DNA from: Siphonodentalium dalli
Lineage: Eukaryota > Mollusca > Scaphopoda > Gadilida > Siphonodentaliidae
Length of the DNA: 64,000 nt
Assembly: GCA_032622095.1 (NCBI GenBank)
Contig: CP136066.1
Location: 168,466,664 to 168,530,663, forward strand
Direction of reading: 5' to 3'
This document shows, in pieces, positions 12,401 through 21,780 of this stretch. The position numbers were made by a program, and so were the translations under genes. The stretch's first letter is position 1; each line of letters begins with the position of its first letter. Below the pieces are notes generated by a model. That model made no database searches, was not told the origin of the DNA, and saw only the letters and a list, made by a program, of their open reading frames with translations.

Positions 12401-15400
12401 TTGTGGAACTGTATAAAATTCTTCACAGGTTAGTACGCCAGAATGTATTATGTCTCCCGCCATTAAAGGGATACTGTACTCAAAAGTTGTTGGTTTCTAA
12501 AGTATGCATGCTTCGTTGACTAATGTAACCATATTGCCATTATTTGAACGTATGTTGAGTACGAACTCATGCTACAGATGGCTGATTAGCCGGAATGCGA
12601 AAATATAACTATTGTTATCGAGCCATTTGTGTACAGTTTTCAAGCGAATCTATCAAATGTTTTAGTATATGCATCATAGTCTCTATATACTAATTTAAGT
12701 CATTGTATAGTCACTAGTCAGTGAGTGGCTTGAGTGTCAGCATAACTGTTTTCACGTCATGTGTGCCACGCGTTGGATAATCCATGTTCCGTCAATTGAT
12801 TTGATTACGTCCTGTGCGCGGACATTCGTAAATTTATTTATGGCTCGATGCAGTAATTTCGCGCGGTAGACTCTGTAGTGCCGATAAACAAGCGCTTTTG
12901 TCATAAGAATTATGTATGCATTAGACGATAAACATTTGAATACACGAAAAGCCCGCTGTGGATAGCGCTATATACTTTTTCAAGACAGTCCGTTTCCGAT
13001 TCCAGAATTCCAATGAAAACAAACGGCATGATCTGGGGCATGATGCTCATAGAAAGGTACAGTAATGCCCTAAATAATTGACTCCTTAACCACAGCAGAA
13101 TTATGGATAACTTTTCAGGATTTAGTCCGAAATATGGCTCACGGAGAGCTTTCCGATGAATGGCAACAAGCCATAGTCCTGAAAAGTTAACCCTAATTCT
13201 GATGTGGTTAAGGAGTCGATCATTTAGGGCATTACTGTAGTTCCTGGATATATCGACGTATTGAATTTCGTTGAAATCGACATTGTGTGGGGCGACATGT
13301 AATGAATGAAATGAACATGGTGAAATGGACAAGCTTCTTCATCTACTATATCAAAAGAAGAGCTCTCCAGCGTCACGAAATATAATGGCTAATTTCAGTA
13401 AAATACTCCCAACTCGACAACATAAAAGTGTCTTCGTCTTTTACACAATTCGATGTTGGTTTATATTCTACATTTGTACAAAAGAAACTGTTTCCTATAT
13501 TTATTTGGTTTTAAAACTGCGAGGTGGTTGACCGATTGGTTTCTTTACATTACATTTTGAACGTTGCATGGATTTGTCAGTTACCCGGATGTACGATTGA
13601 CCTAACATACCACGAAATAACGATTCAACTATCATCATTAATCTTATATATTCAGATAACCCCACGAAATAACGCCTCAGTATCACAGGGGTGTGTCGTT
13701 AAAACGAGTAAAATATAAATTAACATATATATGTTACGAGCGCGCCACTTTAAAAAGTGCATCGATAATCAGTACATATTTAATAAGGGAGTTCTCTGTT
13801 CAGATACCTCCTGACTTTTAATGGCCATACGTACATGTAAATCACGCATAAATTGTGTACTCCGAAGTCTCTTCGTAATTATTGTTAAATATAAGAATAT
13901 AGTGGCGACTTGGATTCAAATATGCGATTGATTTGGGGAGATAAACATTAGATATTTGCATATGTTTTTAAAAAAATGTGGGTTTTTATAGATAATTATT
14001 GACGTTGAAATGGACGATATATTGTTCTTATCCTGTGTTATCGAGGTACCCATTAGCTGGTGCTCTCTGTGATTTTTGTGTTTAGCGTCAATTTCGAACA
14101 GTTTAAACTATAATTGGAAAATATAGCTTTTAGTTGATCGACAGAATTTAAAAAATCGGCTCAGGCGTTTGTGAATAATGGCCATTAGAAGTGAGTAGGT
14201 ATCTGAAAAGTGAAGTCGCTTATTACACATGTATTGTTTATCAATGCATTTTTTAAAGTGGCGAGCTAATTTTAAGCTGATAATTGTTTTAATTTATATT
14301 TTACTCGTTTTCACGACACTTTTGCTCCAAAAAAGTGGGTGTATACACATTTTTTATTTTCAGCGTGCTCAGATATTATATTCGCTGACAGTAAAACTGA
14401 TATCGTCGGAGTTTTCGGCAATATTATATAAGTTTGACTGTTGAGCTCTCTAAGAATGCATTTAGTCTGAATACTGTCTTTTGGAAACTGAAATAAGCGC
14501 ATGATTCTAAATGAACCAAGAGAACCAACATGTACATACATGTGTATATTTTCACTCCAACCATTATATGTAGGCCGGTTTGAAACCATTTCTGTTGGTC
14601 GGAACCCTCGGTACAGTCGACAGTGGAGCAATTGATCCAATGAAACGCATGGCCGAGATAGCTGACCGACATTCCATGTGGTTCCACGTTGACGCTGCTA
14701 TTGGAGGAGTGTGTCTACTGTCTGAAAACATCAAGCTGTTGTCTGAAGGTGTGTATAAAAGACAAGCGATTAAAGCGTTAATTTGAACTTTTTTCTATAG
14801 CATTTTGTGATTGGACGCTGGGCTGCATGTCGATGATAGCATTACCACATGCGTGTACAATCTCACTGTAGGACATAAATGATTTAAAGCACAGTATGAT
14901 GTAAAAAATTCAACTACGAACAACATAAATGAAACTCCCTCTTATAGAGACAATAAGCTGTATGCTGATTATGTACACAACGAAGATGATGCTATGTGAA
15001 ATACAAGATTTTGCGAAGACTACCATATGGGCTTTCGAGATCCGTTTTCAAGTCGACCTATATTTTCTGGACAGAATGCGGCCCAGAGGAGTAGCGATCT
15101 GGGGAAACTAGAGAGTGGTGATAACCAATTTATCTTCCAATTCATTCAACAGAATATCGAATGAAAGGCGTGAACTATATCGCTTCCCGTATGAAATGCC
15201 ATACTGCACATATAGCGTCAACGCGAATTAGTACGCCACACACGAATCAGTGTGTCAAAATAAGGCCAGTGTGCATGTATACACTCTGAATAGAAACTTT
15301 ACTGTTTTCGTCAAATGCAACCAAAGTGTGTCTCGTCATTACCATCAGTTTATTATAAATTACATACGTACATGTCACATGCAGTAAAGAGTATATCAAT

Positions 15401-18400
15401 AATGGGTGACATGCAATTGGCCGTGTAAAACAATGTTTTGGCAACAATGCTAGGTTTCTCGACAGCTACTGTTGCCATACATGATACGGCGCGTTGCAAA
15501 CCAGAATATGGAGTCCGAAACACCTCTCAGTCGTTTGTGGAAAACAAGCTTACTGTAAGATAAAGTGCACGTCTATGTATGGGACTAGATGTACACACAT
15601 ACATGTATACTAGAGAGATTCCGCTTGTAGCGTTTGTGAGTGTGTATCCGTGGTAACTGCGTATTACGTAGATATTGGCATGGCATGTGGGTTAGGCGAG
15701 ACATGGATAATGTTGTAAATGTGTAATACATGTAGACGATACCACATATATAATTTTTAGATGATTGACATAACACCGCTATGTGTGCCTCGATCCACAA
15801 ATGTTGATTGTAGTCACGTGCAACTTTTAATCAAGCATGTCCCACGCTATATGATTTGATATGAGTATCAGTGAGTATTATCTTATTTTAGTGATGTTAC
15901 CTAGCAATATTTTAACTTTTAATAAGACCAACAAACGCCCCAATTCTAAGACAATTTGCCATGCATCAAAACAGCAACACCGTTGAACAATTCAGGCTAT
16001 AAAATATAAGTTAAGTTTTTTTTTAGAATAATTTGTTGTAAGGCCAAAACAAAATGAATTCGTGTTTCCCGTAACGAGCCCCAAAAAAAAATAGGGGCGG
16101 GCAGTAGGATTTTCATTTTATTTTATTTTTTCATTTTATTTTGTTATGGTCTCGTGTGGGCCATGCCTAACCACTATCAAGCACCAGACAATGACCCAGA
16201 GCAACCGACAAATTGGTGATAAAACTGATATATTGAGGGGAAACATATAAAACAGATAACAGTAGACAATTTACTAAAATTAATTTAATAAGCGTGAAAC
16301 GGGCACTGCCTTGCCATGTGGCTTGGCCACAACAGGCATCAGCCCTGCATTTGAACAATCAATACATATAGGAAAACAGTCCTATAATGTTTTTTAAGCG
16401 ATGTTTTGACATCCCCATTGGGACCTGCATAATGGGCACAGGTGTCAATGGCCCCAAGGGCTGCCCCATAGAATCCCAATTCAATTGGCGTCTGACAACC
16501 AATGTCCCGCCGCACCACCATCCTTGACGCCTGGCTATGGTCAGCTGGGATCAGTGGTGCACCACACGTATAGTCGAAGCCTGTTAATATCTTTGCAAGC
16601 GTCAACTGCAATCTTTCTGTCAACTGAAAATATATACAAGTGTTGGACATTACAAAATTATAATGATCCAATGTCAAGGATCGTGTGAATATTATATTAA
16701 TGATGTTTTCTCTTTAAGAAATGTCAGGGGAATTTCAGTTTTATCTGACAATACTGTAGTGTTTATATTTAAATGGCATTTGACAGGGCGTGCGTCAATG
16801 GATAAATGGAACTGTTTTGACTGTGCAATCAAGATACGTGTATCAAGTTGTAATAGTTATAGATGAGAAATTATATACATGTACCTTATTCCTACAATAT
16901 ACCACTCTTGGCTATCTGCATTCCACACATATAGCTGTTGCCCTTGCATTTTGTATGGTGAATGGAATATCATGATGAATGACAGGATCAATTTCGTCCT
17001 GCATGCACTCTGGCACATGCTCCTGGAGGCTACTGGAGCTGGGATTTTCATGTTTCTTGGCAGGGCTTTTCTTTTTAGAGTTTTAGATTTACATTTTGTC
17101 GATTGTCTTCTGTAACAGTTCCTTTCACCTGAAAATAAGGTAATTATTCTGGATCAAATTCAAACCCTGAATCGAACGAAACAGACTGAATGCTCATTGC
17201 TGGGGAATGAGCAACACTATTAAACAGTATTGTGTACAGTAATGCCAGAAGTATACGGCTCTTTAACCACTTCAGAATAACGGCACATTTTTCAAGATTG
17301 AGTCAGAAATATGGCTTGCAGGCATTCATCGGAAAGCTCTCACTGAGAGCGTAGCTTCCCTGTGAATGGCAGAAAAAAAAATTCTCCATAATAATTATGT
17401 GGATAAGGTGTCATTTATTTAGGGAATACAGAAACGTAGAGTGCTTTTAACTCAATGAGCCCATTGGTCTTTCAACATGTAGGATACTGTTTGATTTGAA
17501 TTGACATTTAATTGCTCCTTATTCACTCTCAACTATTTGCGTACTATTTTGGCTGGGGTGGATGAACAGCAAAGAGTACCAGCTTTGTACATCATACATT
17601 GCTAGGGTATCTTGATAAGTGGATGTATTTGTTAAAACATTTATATATATTTTATATGATAGTGTCATTCCTATTTATAAAATGTGCACAAGTTCAAAAC
17701 CACATTGAGATAATTAATGTAACATTGTGAACCTGGAGGCTATTTAAGTGAAATAGTCAATGAATTATAAACCAAATCAATTCCCAAACCTGTTTGTATG
17801 GCTTATAGTGTTCACCAGTTTCATCCAGAACGGGATCAGGAAGCCAATCCAGATCAGTTGAGGATGGTGGGCAGCAATCACGATCATTGCATTTTCTAAT
17901 CTGAAACGTGTAATGTCTCTCACGACAGTGCAGTTTCTTCCACTGAAGATAGCCATCATTCTTCATTGTTGTTTGCTTGGTGACCTGCATGTAACGGAAA
18001 TTATTGTGAGCAAAACACGGAATATGTTATATATTTAACCAGGAAATTGCTACAAGTACAATCACAAATACTTGTGAACTATCTTGAACATTGAACATAG
18101 ACTTAAACCATTTTTCAAATCAATATTCTTTATCAAAATAATAACACTCCAAATTGTATTTTGTTTTGAAAATGTATTCTTTACTTTTACAAGATTATGT
18201 ACCAAGATATACTTACTTGAAAAGGAGTAATAATTCAAAGACTTATGTAATAATCTTACTGATTCAGTGTCAATTGCCGGAAACATTTTCCTGGCGACTT
18301 CCTTCAAAGACGCTATCCGTTCGCTGGCAATTGACTCGATCACTCCAACTCTACTTCCACTAAATTCCAGACGTTCAAAACGCTCGTTGATAACCTCTTT

Positions 18401-21400
18401 TGTGCCCAACATTGAACATGACCATGCCTCTGTTAACTCAGGTCGTGCTCTCAGGTCTTTCATCGAGCCACGCGCTTTGATATAGATTCCATACTGGGCT
18501 TCATTGGCGATCCGTATGAGAAATTGCACACAAACCAAAATGAAAAACACTCACACATAACCAAAATGAAACACTCATACATGTACATTAATCAGTTAGC
18601 TTAGATTTCAAGGACAGTACCCTGTATTGATCAGACGTTAAAATTTTTGCGACCCAGAATTTGTTTTAATGCTTTGTTCATGAGTAGGTTTGTCTTAAAT
18701 AGAAGGCATACTCATATGATTGAGCATAAAGCATGTAACTGAACACACTAAGTGGATATTTTATTTAAAAATCAAACCAATATAAAGTATATATGATCAG
18801 TTGGCACTGTATCCTATTGAAATATTTCAAGTTCAAGAATGTAATGTTTATAAATAAAGGTATTCAATAAATAAAAATAATTAAAACCTGTAACCATACT
18901 GGTACTGAATATATTAGATACCTTTCAAATGAACAATTGTGAAGTGCCAGATTGAGTATGCACATAATTCTTTCTGCTGGATTTAGGTAACTCTGTCCTG
19001 GTGCACTCCTCCCACATACCATCAAGTCCAGCTCCAATAGACGGAACAAACAAATGTTCGATAACCTAACAGATTCTACGGTATGCCTGTGGTCCGTTCC
19101 ACCATCTGTATATAGAATCAGTATTTTCTGTGGCTTGTTTTCAAGAACTTTCAGCATTGTGGCAGCATGCCTCCATGGCGTACTCATGTAGAATATGCTG
19201 TCATTGATTGTTGTTACAACACGCCCTTGCACAAATGACATCTGAACATTTTCTGGAACATCACACATGATGTAAACATCTCCTGATTCTTAGATTTGAG
19301 GAAACCACTGTAACCTTCCAAACACTCTGCTAAGTTCTTGATGTTCAACCCAAGCTTTAGTTGATTTCATTACAGGTTTCATTAATATGCTAAATAATGT
19401 CTGAAACAAAAATATGATTAAACAAATATTATGGTGACAGTTTCATTCACACTGTACAATACATTTAGCTGTCAAAATGTTGTTCTACGTGTATATTATA
19501 AATAGAGGATCTCACTTGAGTTTCTATTTTATACGGAACTTATCAACCGAGTTCACTAAATACGATTTGAGCCAAGGTTTACCGAGGCTCAAATGGAATT
19601 TAGTGGACGAGGTTGATAAATTACGTATACAATAGAACGAGTTTGATATACCCTTTATCACATGTTCAAATAAACGCGAAGTATTCATCGAAAACAACAA
19701 TCTTAACTTAGGCAAACGCAAGTCATTTAAATATAAATGGCGTGACGTCATCGCACGTGCTAATATTACACGCGTGTCTTACCAGTAATTACGAAGCTAG
19801 TGTTGTGGGTTAATTATGTGATAAACTATAATAAGATATAATTGATCCATAGTACCGGTATGCATTATACCTGCGAAAGACTTGATAGCTCGGATGCTGC
19901 CAACTGCCGTCTCTTTCTCTTTTTCGTTTTGAAGTTATCCAGATTTTGGTACTCAGCAAATTCCAACTGCACCTGGAGCACATTTTGCTTATGTGATTCG
20001 TTGTTGATGGTTTTGTGGTCATCTGTTATATACCACAATGCATTTGTGAGTCCCTGTGAGAAAAAAATTAAATAAAATTAATTTATGGAGATCAGATGCA
20101 TTGATTTAATAAAACTTACTGTTGAATAAATGTGTTATGTTCTGACAATTTATTTAATACAATACAAACTTGAACAAAAACTTATATTATACATCGTTAT
20201 ATATAGAATATTGAATAAAACATTGGTCGTTTCTTTTGCCTCCCCCCTTCCCCACCCCGGGTCCAAAATTATGGGTGGGGGGATGACAAGTAAATGACAA
20301 GTAAATACAAATATTTAAAAAAACACAAAGGAATCAGATAAAACGCGAAATGACGGACGAAGCAGCTAAATCGCGAATCGTCTGCAAATACATGTGTAAT
20401 TAATGTTTTGTGGCCGGTGTAGCACACTGGACTTCATGCGAGTGATGTTAGCTGATCTGTCTGTTCTACACATCCTCCTGCAAATAGGTTCATATAGGAC
20501 CTAAATAGTCAAATAGTTTCACATTGGAATTAACTGATTCTGACATCAGCTCATATATAACTTATACACGTTATTTCGTTGAATGGGCGGGTCACAGTGA
20601 ACACACATAAAGAACGTTCATCCGTTAAATCGTGTCGATGAAAAAAGTAGATTAGATAGTGCCTGGTTGAGCTTATTTCGTATTGATATAAGCTATATAG
20701 AGCTTATTTTGAACGACATATTTTACGCCCATATACAGCGTATTTTCCCTGAAATAAGCTTTGTATGGGCCGAAAACGTATTGTGCTTATTTTTAAGAGA
20801 ACATGCTGTCTTAACTGCCCTCAAACTTTCTGTAAAAACTTGTGTCGTTTTATCAATATCAAAAACTGCAGGTCTCTTGACACTAGGAACCACGCACTGA
20901 GCATAAACCTCGGTAGCGTTGCCAATCGTATGATTCTTACGTCTTTACATTAGTCTGCTATATGACAAATAATATGTCCAACTGGCCCAGCAAACTACTC
21001 TCACTATACTGTAGACTGCAGCGATGCCATATTTATAGCCGGTTTGAAGTGTTTGCTAGTAACGTACCGTCCGCTCGTCAATTTATCTTTTCAGGCATAG
21101 AACGAGCAGACTCAATCAGTATAGATTGTCATAAGCTATTGGCTCAGCCACATGGATTCGGGGCTTTGCTTGTTAGAAATGGCTCAAAATTGCTTGAAAC
21201 TATGCATTTCGCGGAGGGACATGACTACCTGGTTACAGATACGACAAAATACAATCCAAAGGATTATACATTCGAACTAACCAGACCAATAACCGGTCTC
21301 CCTTTGTGGATATCACTAAAAGTTTTGGGAGAAGATTTCTTCAAAAAAGTGATCGAAGAGAAACTCCAGCTCACACAGTATCTAGCGGAGCAGATTGGTA

Positions 21401-21657
21401 AAATTCCCGACATGCGGATCGTTTGTCAGCCTAAACTTTGTATCGTTCTATTCCGATACGAACCTCCTGGATGTGATATCGACGAGATTAACATTCGCCT
21501 AGCTAATCAATTCTCTATGAATAATATCGTATGCTTCCACGGAACAGTGATTGGAGGCGTCCACTATCTTCGTGTGTGCATCTCATCCTTCCGGTCTCAT
21601 GTTGAGGACGTTGATCGATTACTTGCCAACATCAAGGAAGCGGTTGCAAGCAACTAA
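259..21657 (+). CDS. Group II PLP-dependent amino-acid decarboxylase, 7-exon gene
   Basis: The enzyme should remove the alpha-carboxyl group of an amino acid using pyridoxal phosphate; the substrate cannot be read from sequence. Coding exons are 259-436, 1359-1454, 3283-3408, 4288-4447, 10352-10508, 14574-14748 and 21095-21657. Every junction is GT-AG, phases agree, and the joined frame is 1455 nt (484 residues plus TAA), the usual length for this family. Visible motifs: HVHGS with ring-stacking His197, TLGTV at 250-254, HVDAA with Asp279 that pairs with the PLP nitrogen, and SIDCHK with Schiff-base Lys311. The tail reads as the family's small domain (LRVCISSFR). No signal peptide or membrane segment is seen, so it is probably cytosolic. 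The compact 484-residue form, with no long N-terminal extension, resembles bacterial-type decarboxylases more than animal GAD or AADC; this is an impression, not a phylogeny. Intron 6 hosts an antisense transposase-like pseudogene. Confidence 0.92.
437..1358 (+). other. Decarboxylase intron 1
   Basis: The intron runs from GTAAAC to a polypyrimidine tract ending TTCCAG. It holds a short tandem repeat near 940-1035; nothing else is recognised. Confidence 0.8.
940..1035. repeat. 12-13-bp tandem repeat, CATGAACCCACTT type
   Basis: About eight degenerate copies of TTCATGAACCCAC follow one another, with C/T and A/G variation between units. It is a small minisatellite inside intron 1. Confidence 0.85.
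1359..1454 (+). CDS. Decarboxylase exon 2
   Basis: The exon starts after the acceptor CTCTCCTTCCAG and ends at GACAG|GTATGA. It encodes DLSFGEIVIQHAEERK and then the segment ending VVKTG, which in homologues leads into the substrate-side loop. Confidence 0.87.
1574..1615. repeat. GA/AG microsatellite
   Basis: Runs of GAGAGA are interrupted by a short ATAGATATAA segment. Confidence 0.95.
2575..3215 (-). repeat. Interspersed repeat with ACAG/ACAC tail
   Basis: Degenerate ~100-bp modules repeat the words TTTGACCTTGAATTGACC and TTTCAAGGTCAAGGTCA. The right edge reads CCAAGTTTCATCGAAATCGG, followed by (ACAG)n(AC)n and AAAATATATAATAGATAA. This layout is the 3' end of a dispersed invertebrate retroposon. 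Open frames on both strands here (motifs such as VCLSVCLSV) are by-products of the repeat. A decayed relative of the right edge lies at about 37200-37320. Orientation is uncertain. Confidence 0.7.
3283..3408 (+). CDS. Decarboxylase exon 3
   Basis: The exon lies between the acceptor GTTCCAG and the donor CCCG|GTAAGC. It encodes the segment beginning GANTLSGSNFRTVANS and ending IMVETAP, which corresponds to the dimer-interface and substrate-pocket region that precedes the large PLP domain in this family. Confidence 0.87.
3409..4287 (+). other. Decarboxylase intron 3
   Basis: No gene is recognised. A stretch at about 3712-3775 (AAAGAGCG, GTTCCTGATATGG, AGAGCGT) resembles the centre of the TTAA element family seen at 25.8-27.3 kb and may be a decayed relative. 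Confidence 0.6.
4288..4447 (+). CDS. Decarboxylase exon 4
   Basis: The acceptor is TTTTCCACAG and the donor CCCAAG|GTACGT. The product includes ELTVVRWLCDMVGY and LTSGTSSANVHAFMVAR. The latter is the family's phosphate-side loop, usually TSGGSEAN in bacterial homologues; here the second Gly is Thr. Confidence 0.9.
4889..5685. mobile_element. TTAA-flanked inverted-repeat element, ~790 bp
   Basis: A TTAA is followed by AGTGACGGGCGGCCTTCGTT. The other end, read on the opposite strand, begins TTAA, AGATAGGGGCGGCCTTCG, giving terminal inverted repeats of about 30 bp. The right part (5510-5680) aligns with the right parts of the 0.5-kb elements at 25.8-27.3 kb, including the TTCTTTCTGTTT word. TTAA target choice is typical of the piggyBac superfamily. 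No transposase frame is present, so it is non-autonomous. Confidence 0.72.
5775..5784. repeat. SINE target-site duplication, left copy
   Basis: TCAGTGCTTG occurs here and again, identical, at 6042-6051, directly bracketing the SINE. Confidence 0.9.
5785..6041 (+). mobile_element. tRNA-derived SINE, 257 bp
   Basis: The head is tRNA-like: an A box TGGCTTATTCGG and a B box GGTTCAAATCC, the internal RNA polymerase III promoter. A body follows with TTTCCTCCACCACTAAAACT and a tail GTGAAAGCAAACATTAAACC that ends CCAATCAATC rather than in poly(A). The SINE is flanked by a perfect 10-bp target duplication. Its 3' body matches the SINE at 37650-37915. It does not fold as a working tRNA and lies inside another element. 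Confidence 0.9.
6042..6051. repeat. SINE target-site duplication, right copy
   Basis: This is the identical copy of TCAGTGCTTG on the 3' side of the SINE. It continues into the interrupted foldback (TATTTTGAAATG). Confidence 0.9.
7210..7231. repeat. Poly-G run (22 G)
   Basis: This homopolymer lies inside the TA-flanked element. Its length in the assembly may be inexact. It could form a G-quadruplex. Confidence 0.9.
7683..7715. repeat. Hairpin CACACCGG...CCGGTGTG
   Basis: CACACCGGGCCGAACC is followed by ATGGTCGGTCCGGTGTG, a GC-rich near-perfect palindrome centred on CCATGG. Confidence 0.85.
7840..7875. repeat. Hairpin CACACCGG...CCGGTGTG, second copy
   Basis: This is the same palindrome with three extra bases at the centre; a decayed third version lies near 7975-8010. 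Confidence 0.85.
8040..8200. repeat. Short degenerate repeats (GGTTTGATTCAAGGG)
   Basis: Three to four spaced copies of TGGTYTGATTCAARGG occur here inside the TA-flanked element. Confidence 0.6.
10093..10145. repeat. Interstitial telomere-like stretch
   Basis: Degenerate CTAACCC, CTAAACC and CTAACCCTAG words resemble the complement of the metazoan TTAGGG repeat. The array is short and impure. Confidence 0.5.
10261..10276. repeat. Poly-G run (16 G)
   Basis: An uninterrupted G homopolymer sits 75 bp before exon 5. Confidence 0.9.
10352..10508 (+). CDS. Decarboxylase exon 5
   Basis: The acceptor is GATATTTCAG and the donor GACAAGAAG|GTAGAT. It encodes CVVYVSTHVHGSTFKALKVV, containing the His197 that stacks on the PLP ring, then AVDDDFSMIPSVLESTIE, the usual helix that follows. 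Confidence 0.9.
10590..11735. repeat. 54-bp satellite array, upstream copy
   Basis: The unit is about 54 bp: TTGTGAAAAATAGCATGTCT, then CAAAAGGACCCAAATTATTT, then CATATGTTGTCTAT. Units occur at 10590-10740 and 11205-11735. Between them is non-repeat DNA with a 10-bp G run at 10741 and a T-rich stretch. Because the unit length is a multiple of three, one frame (11281-11673) stays open for 130 codons with the motif SQKDPNYFICC repeated. I read this as repeat-driven coding potential, not a proven gene. Confidence 0.85.
13058..13239. mobile_element. Foldback MITE, TACAGTAATGCCC family
   Basis: TACAGTAATGCCCTAAATAA at the left pairs with TTTAGGGCATTACTGTA at the right; the arms extend about 70 bp with few mismatches. 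The same element is at 28207-28398 in the duplicate, and a diverged relative lies at 17235-17432. Confidence 0.85.
14574..14748 (+). CDS. Decarboxylase exon 6
   Basis: The acceptor is TATATGTAG and the donor CTGAAG|GTGTGT. It encodes AGLKPFLLVGTLGTV, then WFHVDAAIGGVCLL: the TxGT phosphate-side strand and the Asp279-Ala-Ala281 motif that contacts the PLP ring. The phase matches exons 5 and 7 exactly. A second copy with the same splice sites lies at 29685-29868. Confidence 0.92.
16280..16624 (-). pseudogene. Transposase-like C-terminal exon, upstream copy
   Basis: After the acceptor TTTTCAG the frame reads LTERLQLTLAKILTGFDYTC, then a Cys-rich tail with CAHYAGPNGDV. One base is missing from an A run near 16373 compared with the downstream copy. 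That shifts the frame before the motif ICIDCSNAG and the natural stop at 16280-16282. The Cys pairs suggest a zinc-binding tail. Confidence 0.7.
16885..17128 (-). pseudogene. Transposase-like exon with shared stop, upstream copy
   Basis: It begins VKGTVTED and ends CVEC-R-stop-PRVVYCRNK at the donor AATAAG|GTACAT. The stop TAG (16912-16914) lies in a C-x-x-C-R-x-P-R context where a basic residue is expected. The exon also has a 19-nt deletion relative to the downstream copy. Confidence 0.65.
17235..17432. mobile_element. Diverged TACAGTAATGCC foldback in the pseudogene intron
   Basis: The left edge TACAGTAATGCC and the right edge ATTTATTTAGGGAATACAG resemble the element at 13058-13239, as does the central ATATGGCTTGC. 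It lies between two exons of the antisense pseudogene and is present in both duplicates. Confidence 0.6.
17790..17984 (-). pseudogene. Transposase-like Cys/His exon, upstream copy
   Basis: The exon is open between the acceptor CATGCAG and the donor AAACAG|GTTTGG. It encodes LQWKKLHCRERHYTFQIRKC, then DRDCCPP and DWLPDPVLDETGEHYKPY. The C-x3-HY...C...CC arrangement looks like a zinc-binding knuckle. The downstream copy has lost the CC by a 30-nt deletion. Confidence 0.72.
18260..18511 (-). pseudogene. Transposase-like helical exon, upstream copy
   Basis: The frame SMKDLRARPELTEAW leads into EVINERFERLEFSG and KEVARKMFPAIDTES at the donor. The acceptor is CATACGG instead of the CATACAG still present downstream, and one base is missing shortly after the start. 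Confidence 0.7.
18922..19270 (-). pseudogene. Transposase-like core exon (YTDGG / NPAER), upstream copy
   Basis: The open frame encodes CDVPENVQMSFVQGRVV, KILILYTDGGTDHRHT and SYLNPAERIMCILNLAL, ending at the donor GAAAG|GTATCT. The Asp and Glu sit where a DDE nuclease fold has its second and third acidic residues. The 5' part of the exon is cut by the 3.7-kb deletion at about 19270. This copy keeps the frame that the downstream copy has lost. Confidence 0.75.
19531..19629. mobile_element. Foldback element at the edge of the duplication
   Basis: TTATCAACC pairs with GGTTGATAA, CACTAAAT with ATTTAGTG and TTTGAGCC with GGCTCAAA. The duplicated sequence ends here (19620). A related foldback at 22134-22274 shares the flank word TAGAGGATC and the arm order. 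Confidence 0.8.
19871..20053 (-). pseudogene. Transposase-like N-terminal exon, only copy seen
   Basis: A clean 61-codon exon between the acceptor TCTCACAG and the donor CGCAG|GTATAA. It encodes GLTNALWYITDDHKTINN and then a basic KTKKRKRRQLAASE stretch that could be a nuclear-localisation signal. It lies outside the duplicated segment, upstream of the other exons in transcription order, and is undamaged. Confidence 0.6.
21095..21657 (+). CDS. Decarboxylase terminal exon 7
   Basis: After the acceptor TTATCTTTTCAG, the exon encodes GIERADSISIDCHKLL with the PLP-binding Lys311, then PHGFGALLVRNG, the active-site region EGHDYLV and the family's TRPITGLPLWISLKVLG. The small C-terminal domain includes VLFRYEPPG and LRVCISSFR, and the frame stops at TAA 21655-21657. 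It carries 39% of the protein and is undamaged. Confidence 0.93.
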
Positions 21658-21774
21658 ATCATTGAAGTTATGTCACTTGGCAGTTGTGTAGGGAAACGAG
21701 TGTCAGCTTTAAAATATGATGGCAACTGAATGGTGTATATCTTTTTATTACAGTATCATACTCTTATTCCATTC

Positions 21775-21780
21775 AATAAA
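21775..21780 (+). terminator. Polyadenylation signal of the decarboxylase gene
   Basis: A canonical AATAAA lies 118 bp after the stop codon, within ATTCAATAAAGCC. Confidence 0.7.

Larger units (their letters stand above)
10509..14573 (+). other. Decarboxylase intron 5
   Basis: This intron contains the satellite array and, from about 11560, the start of the segmental duplication. A foldback lies at 13058-13239. The rest (11740-13057 and 13240-14573) has no recognised gene; short ORFs here recur, broken differently, in the downstream copy. Confidence 0.7.
11560..19620. repeat. Segmental duplication, upstream copy
   Basis: The sequence matches 27335-39778 nearly base for base over long stretches, in the same orientation. 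It covers the last satellite units, the end of intron 5, exon 6 and the first part of intron 6 with the antisense pseudogene. Relative to the downstream copy it lacks about 3.7 kb (the join is at about 19270, equivalent to 35685/39421) and lacks the 1.16-kb inserted element. The left edge lies in satellite DNA; the right edge coincides with a foldback. Confidence 0.9.
16280..20053 (-). pseudogene. Transposase-like D-D-E family protein, upstream copy, broken
   Basis: Exons run right to left: 20053-19871, a truncated piece at about 19370-19271, 19270-18922, 18511-18260, 17984-17790, 17128-16885 and 16624-16280. The order is a basic N-terminal exon, a lost middle, an exon with YTDGGTDHR and NPAERIM (Asp and Glu 43 residues apart), a helical exon, a Cys/His exon (CRERHYTFQIRKC, then CC) and a Cys-rich C-terminus. 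I recall this order from a multi-copy uncharacterised invertebrate family; no accepted name is assigned. Lesions: about 3.7 kb of middle exons deleted, a 1-nt loss in the 18511 exon, its acceptor changed to GG, a 19-nt deletion near 17095, a TAG at 16912-16914 and a 1-nt loss near 16375. Mobile origin is inferred from the D-D-E pattern. Confidence 0.7.
14749..21094 (+). other. Decarboxylase intron 6
   Basis: This 6.3-kb intron hosts the antisense transposase-like pseudogene (16280-20053). The stretch 14749-16279 holds only duplicated non-coding DNA. The stretch 20054-21094 has no recognised feature apart from a short C/G-rich segment near 20239-20282. Confidence 0.75.

Noticed and set aside
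14229-14444. Small ORFs shared by both duplicates as conserved genes
   Set aside because: They are intronic and their frames differ by indels between the copies.
16167-16677. A PIF/Harbinger transposase, from GAID and a VQ...GSAR-like stretch on the minus strand
   Set aside because: When the frame is corrected using the other copy, the region reads as Cys-rich C-terminus (CIDCSNAGLM) of the transposase-like family, in phase with its upstream exons.
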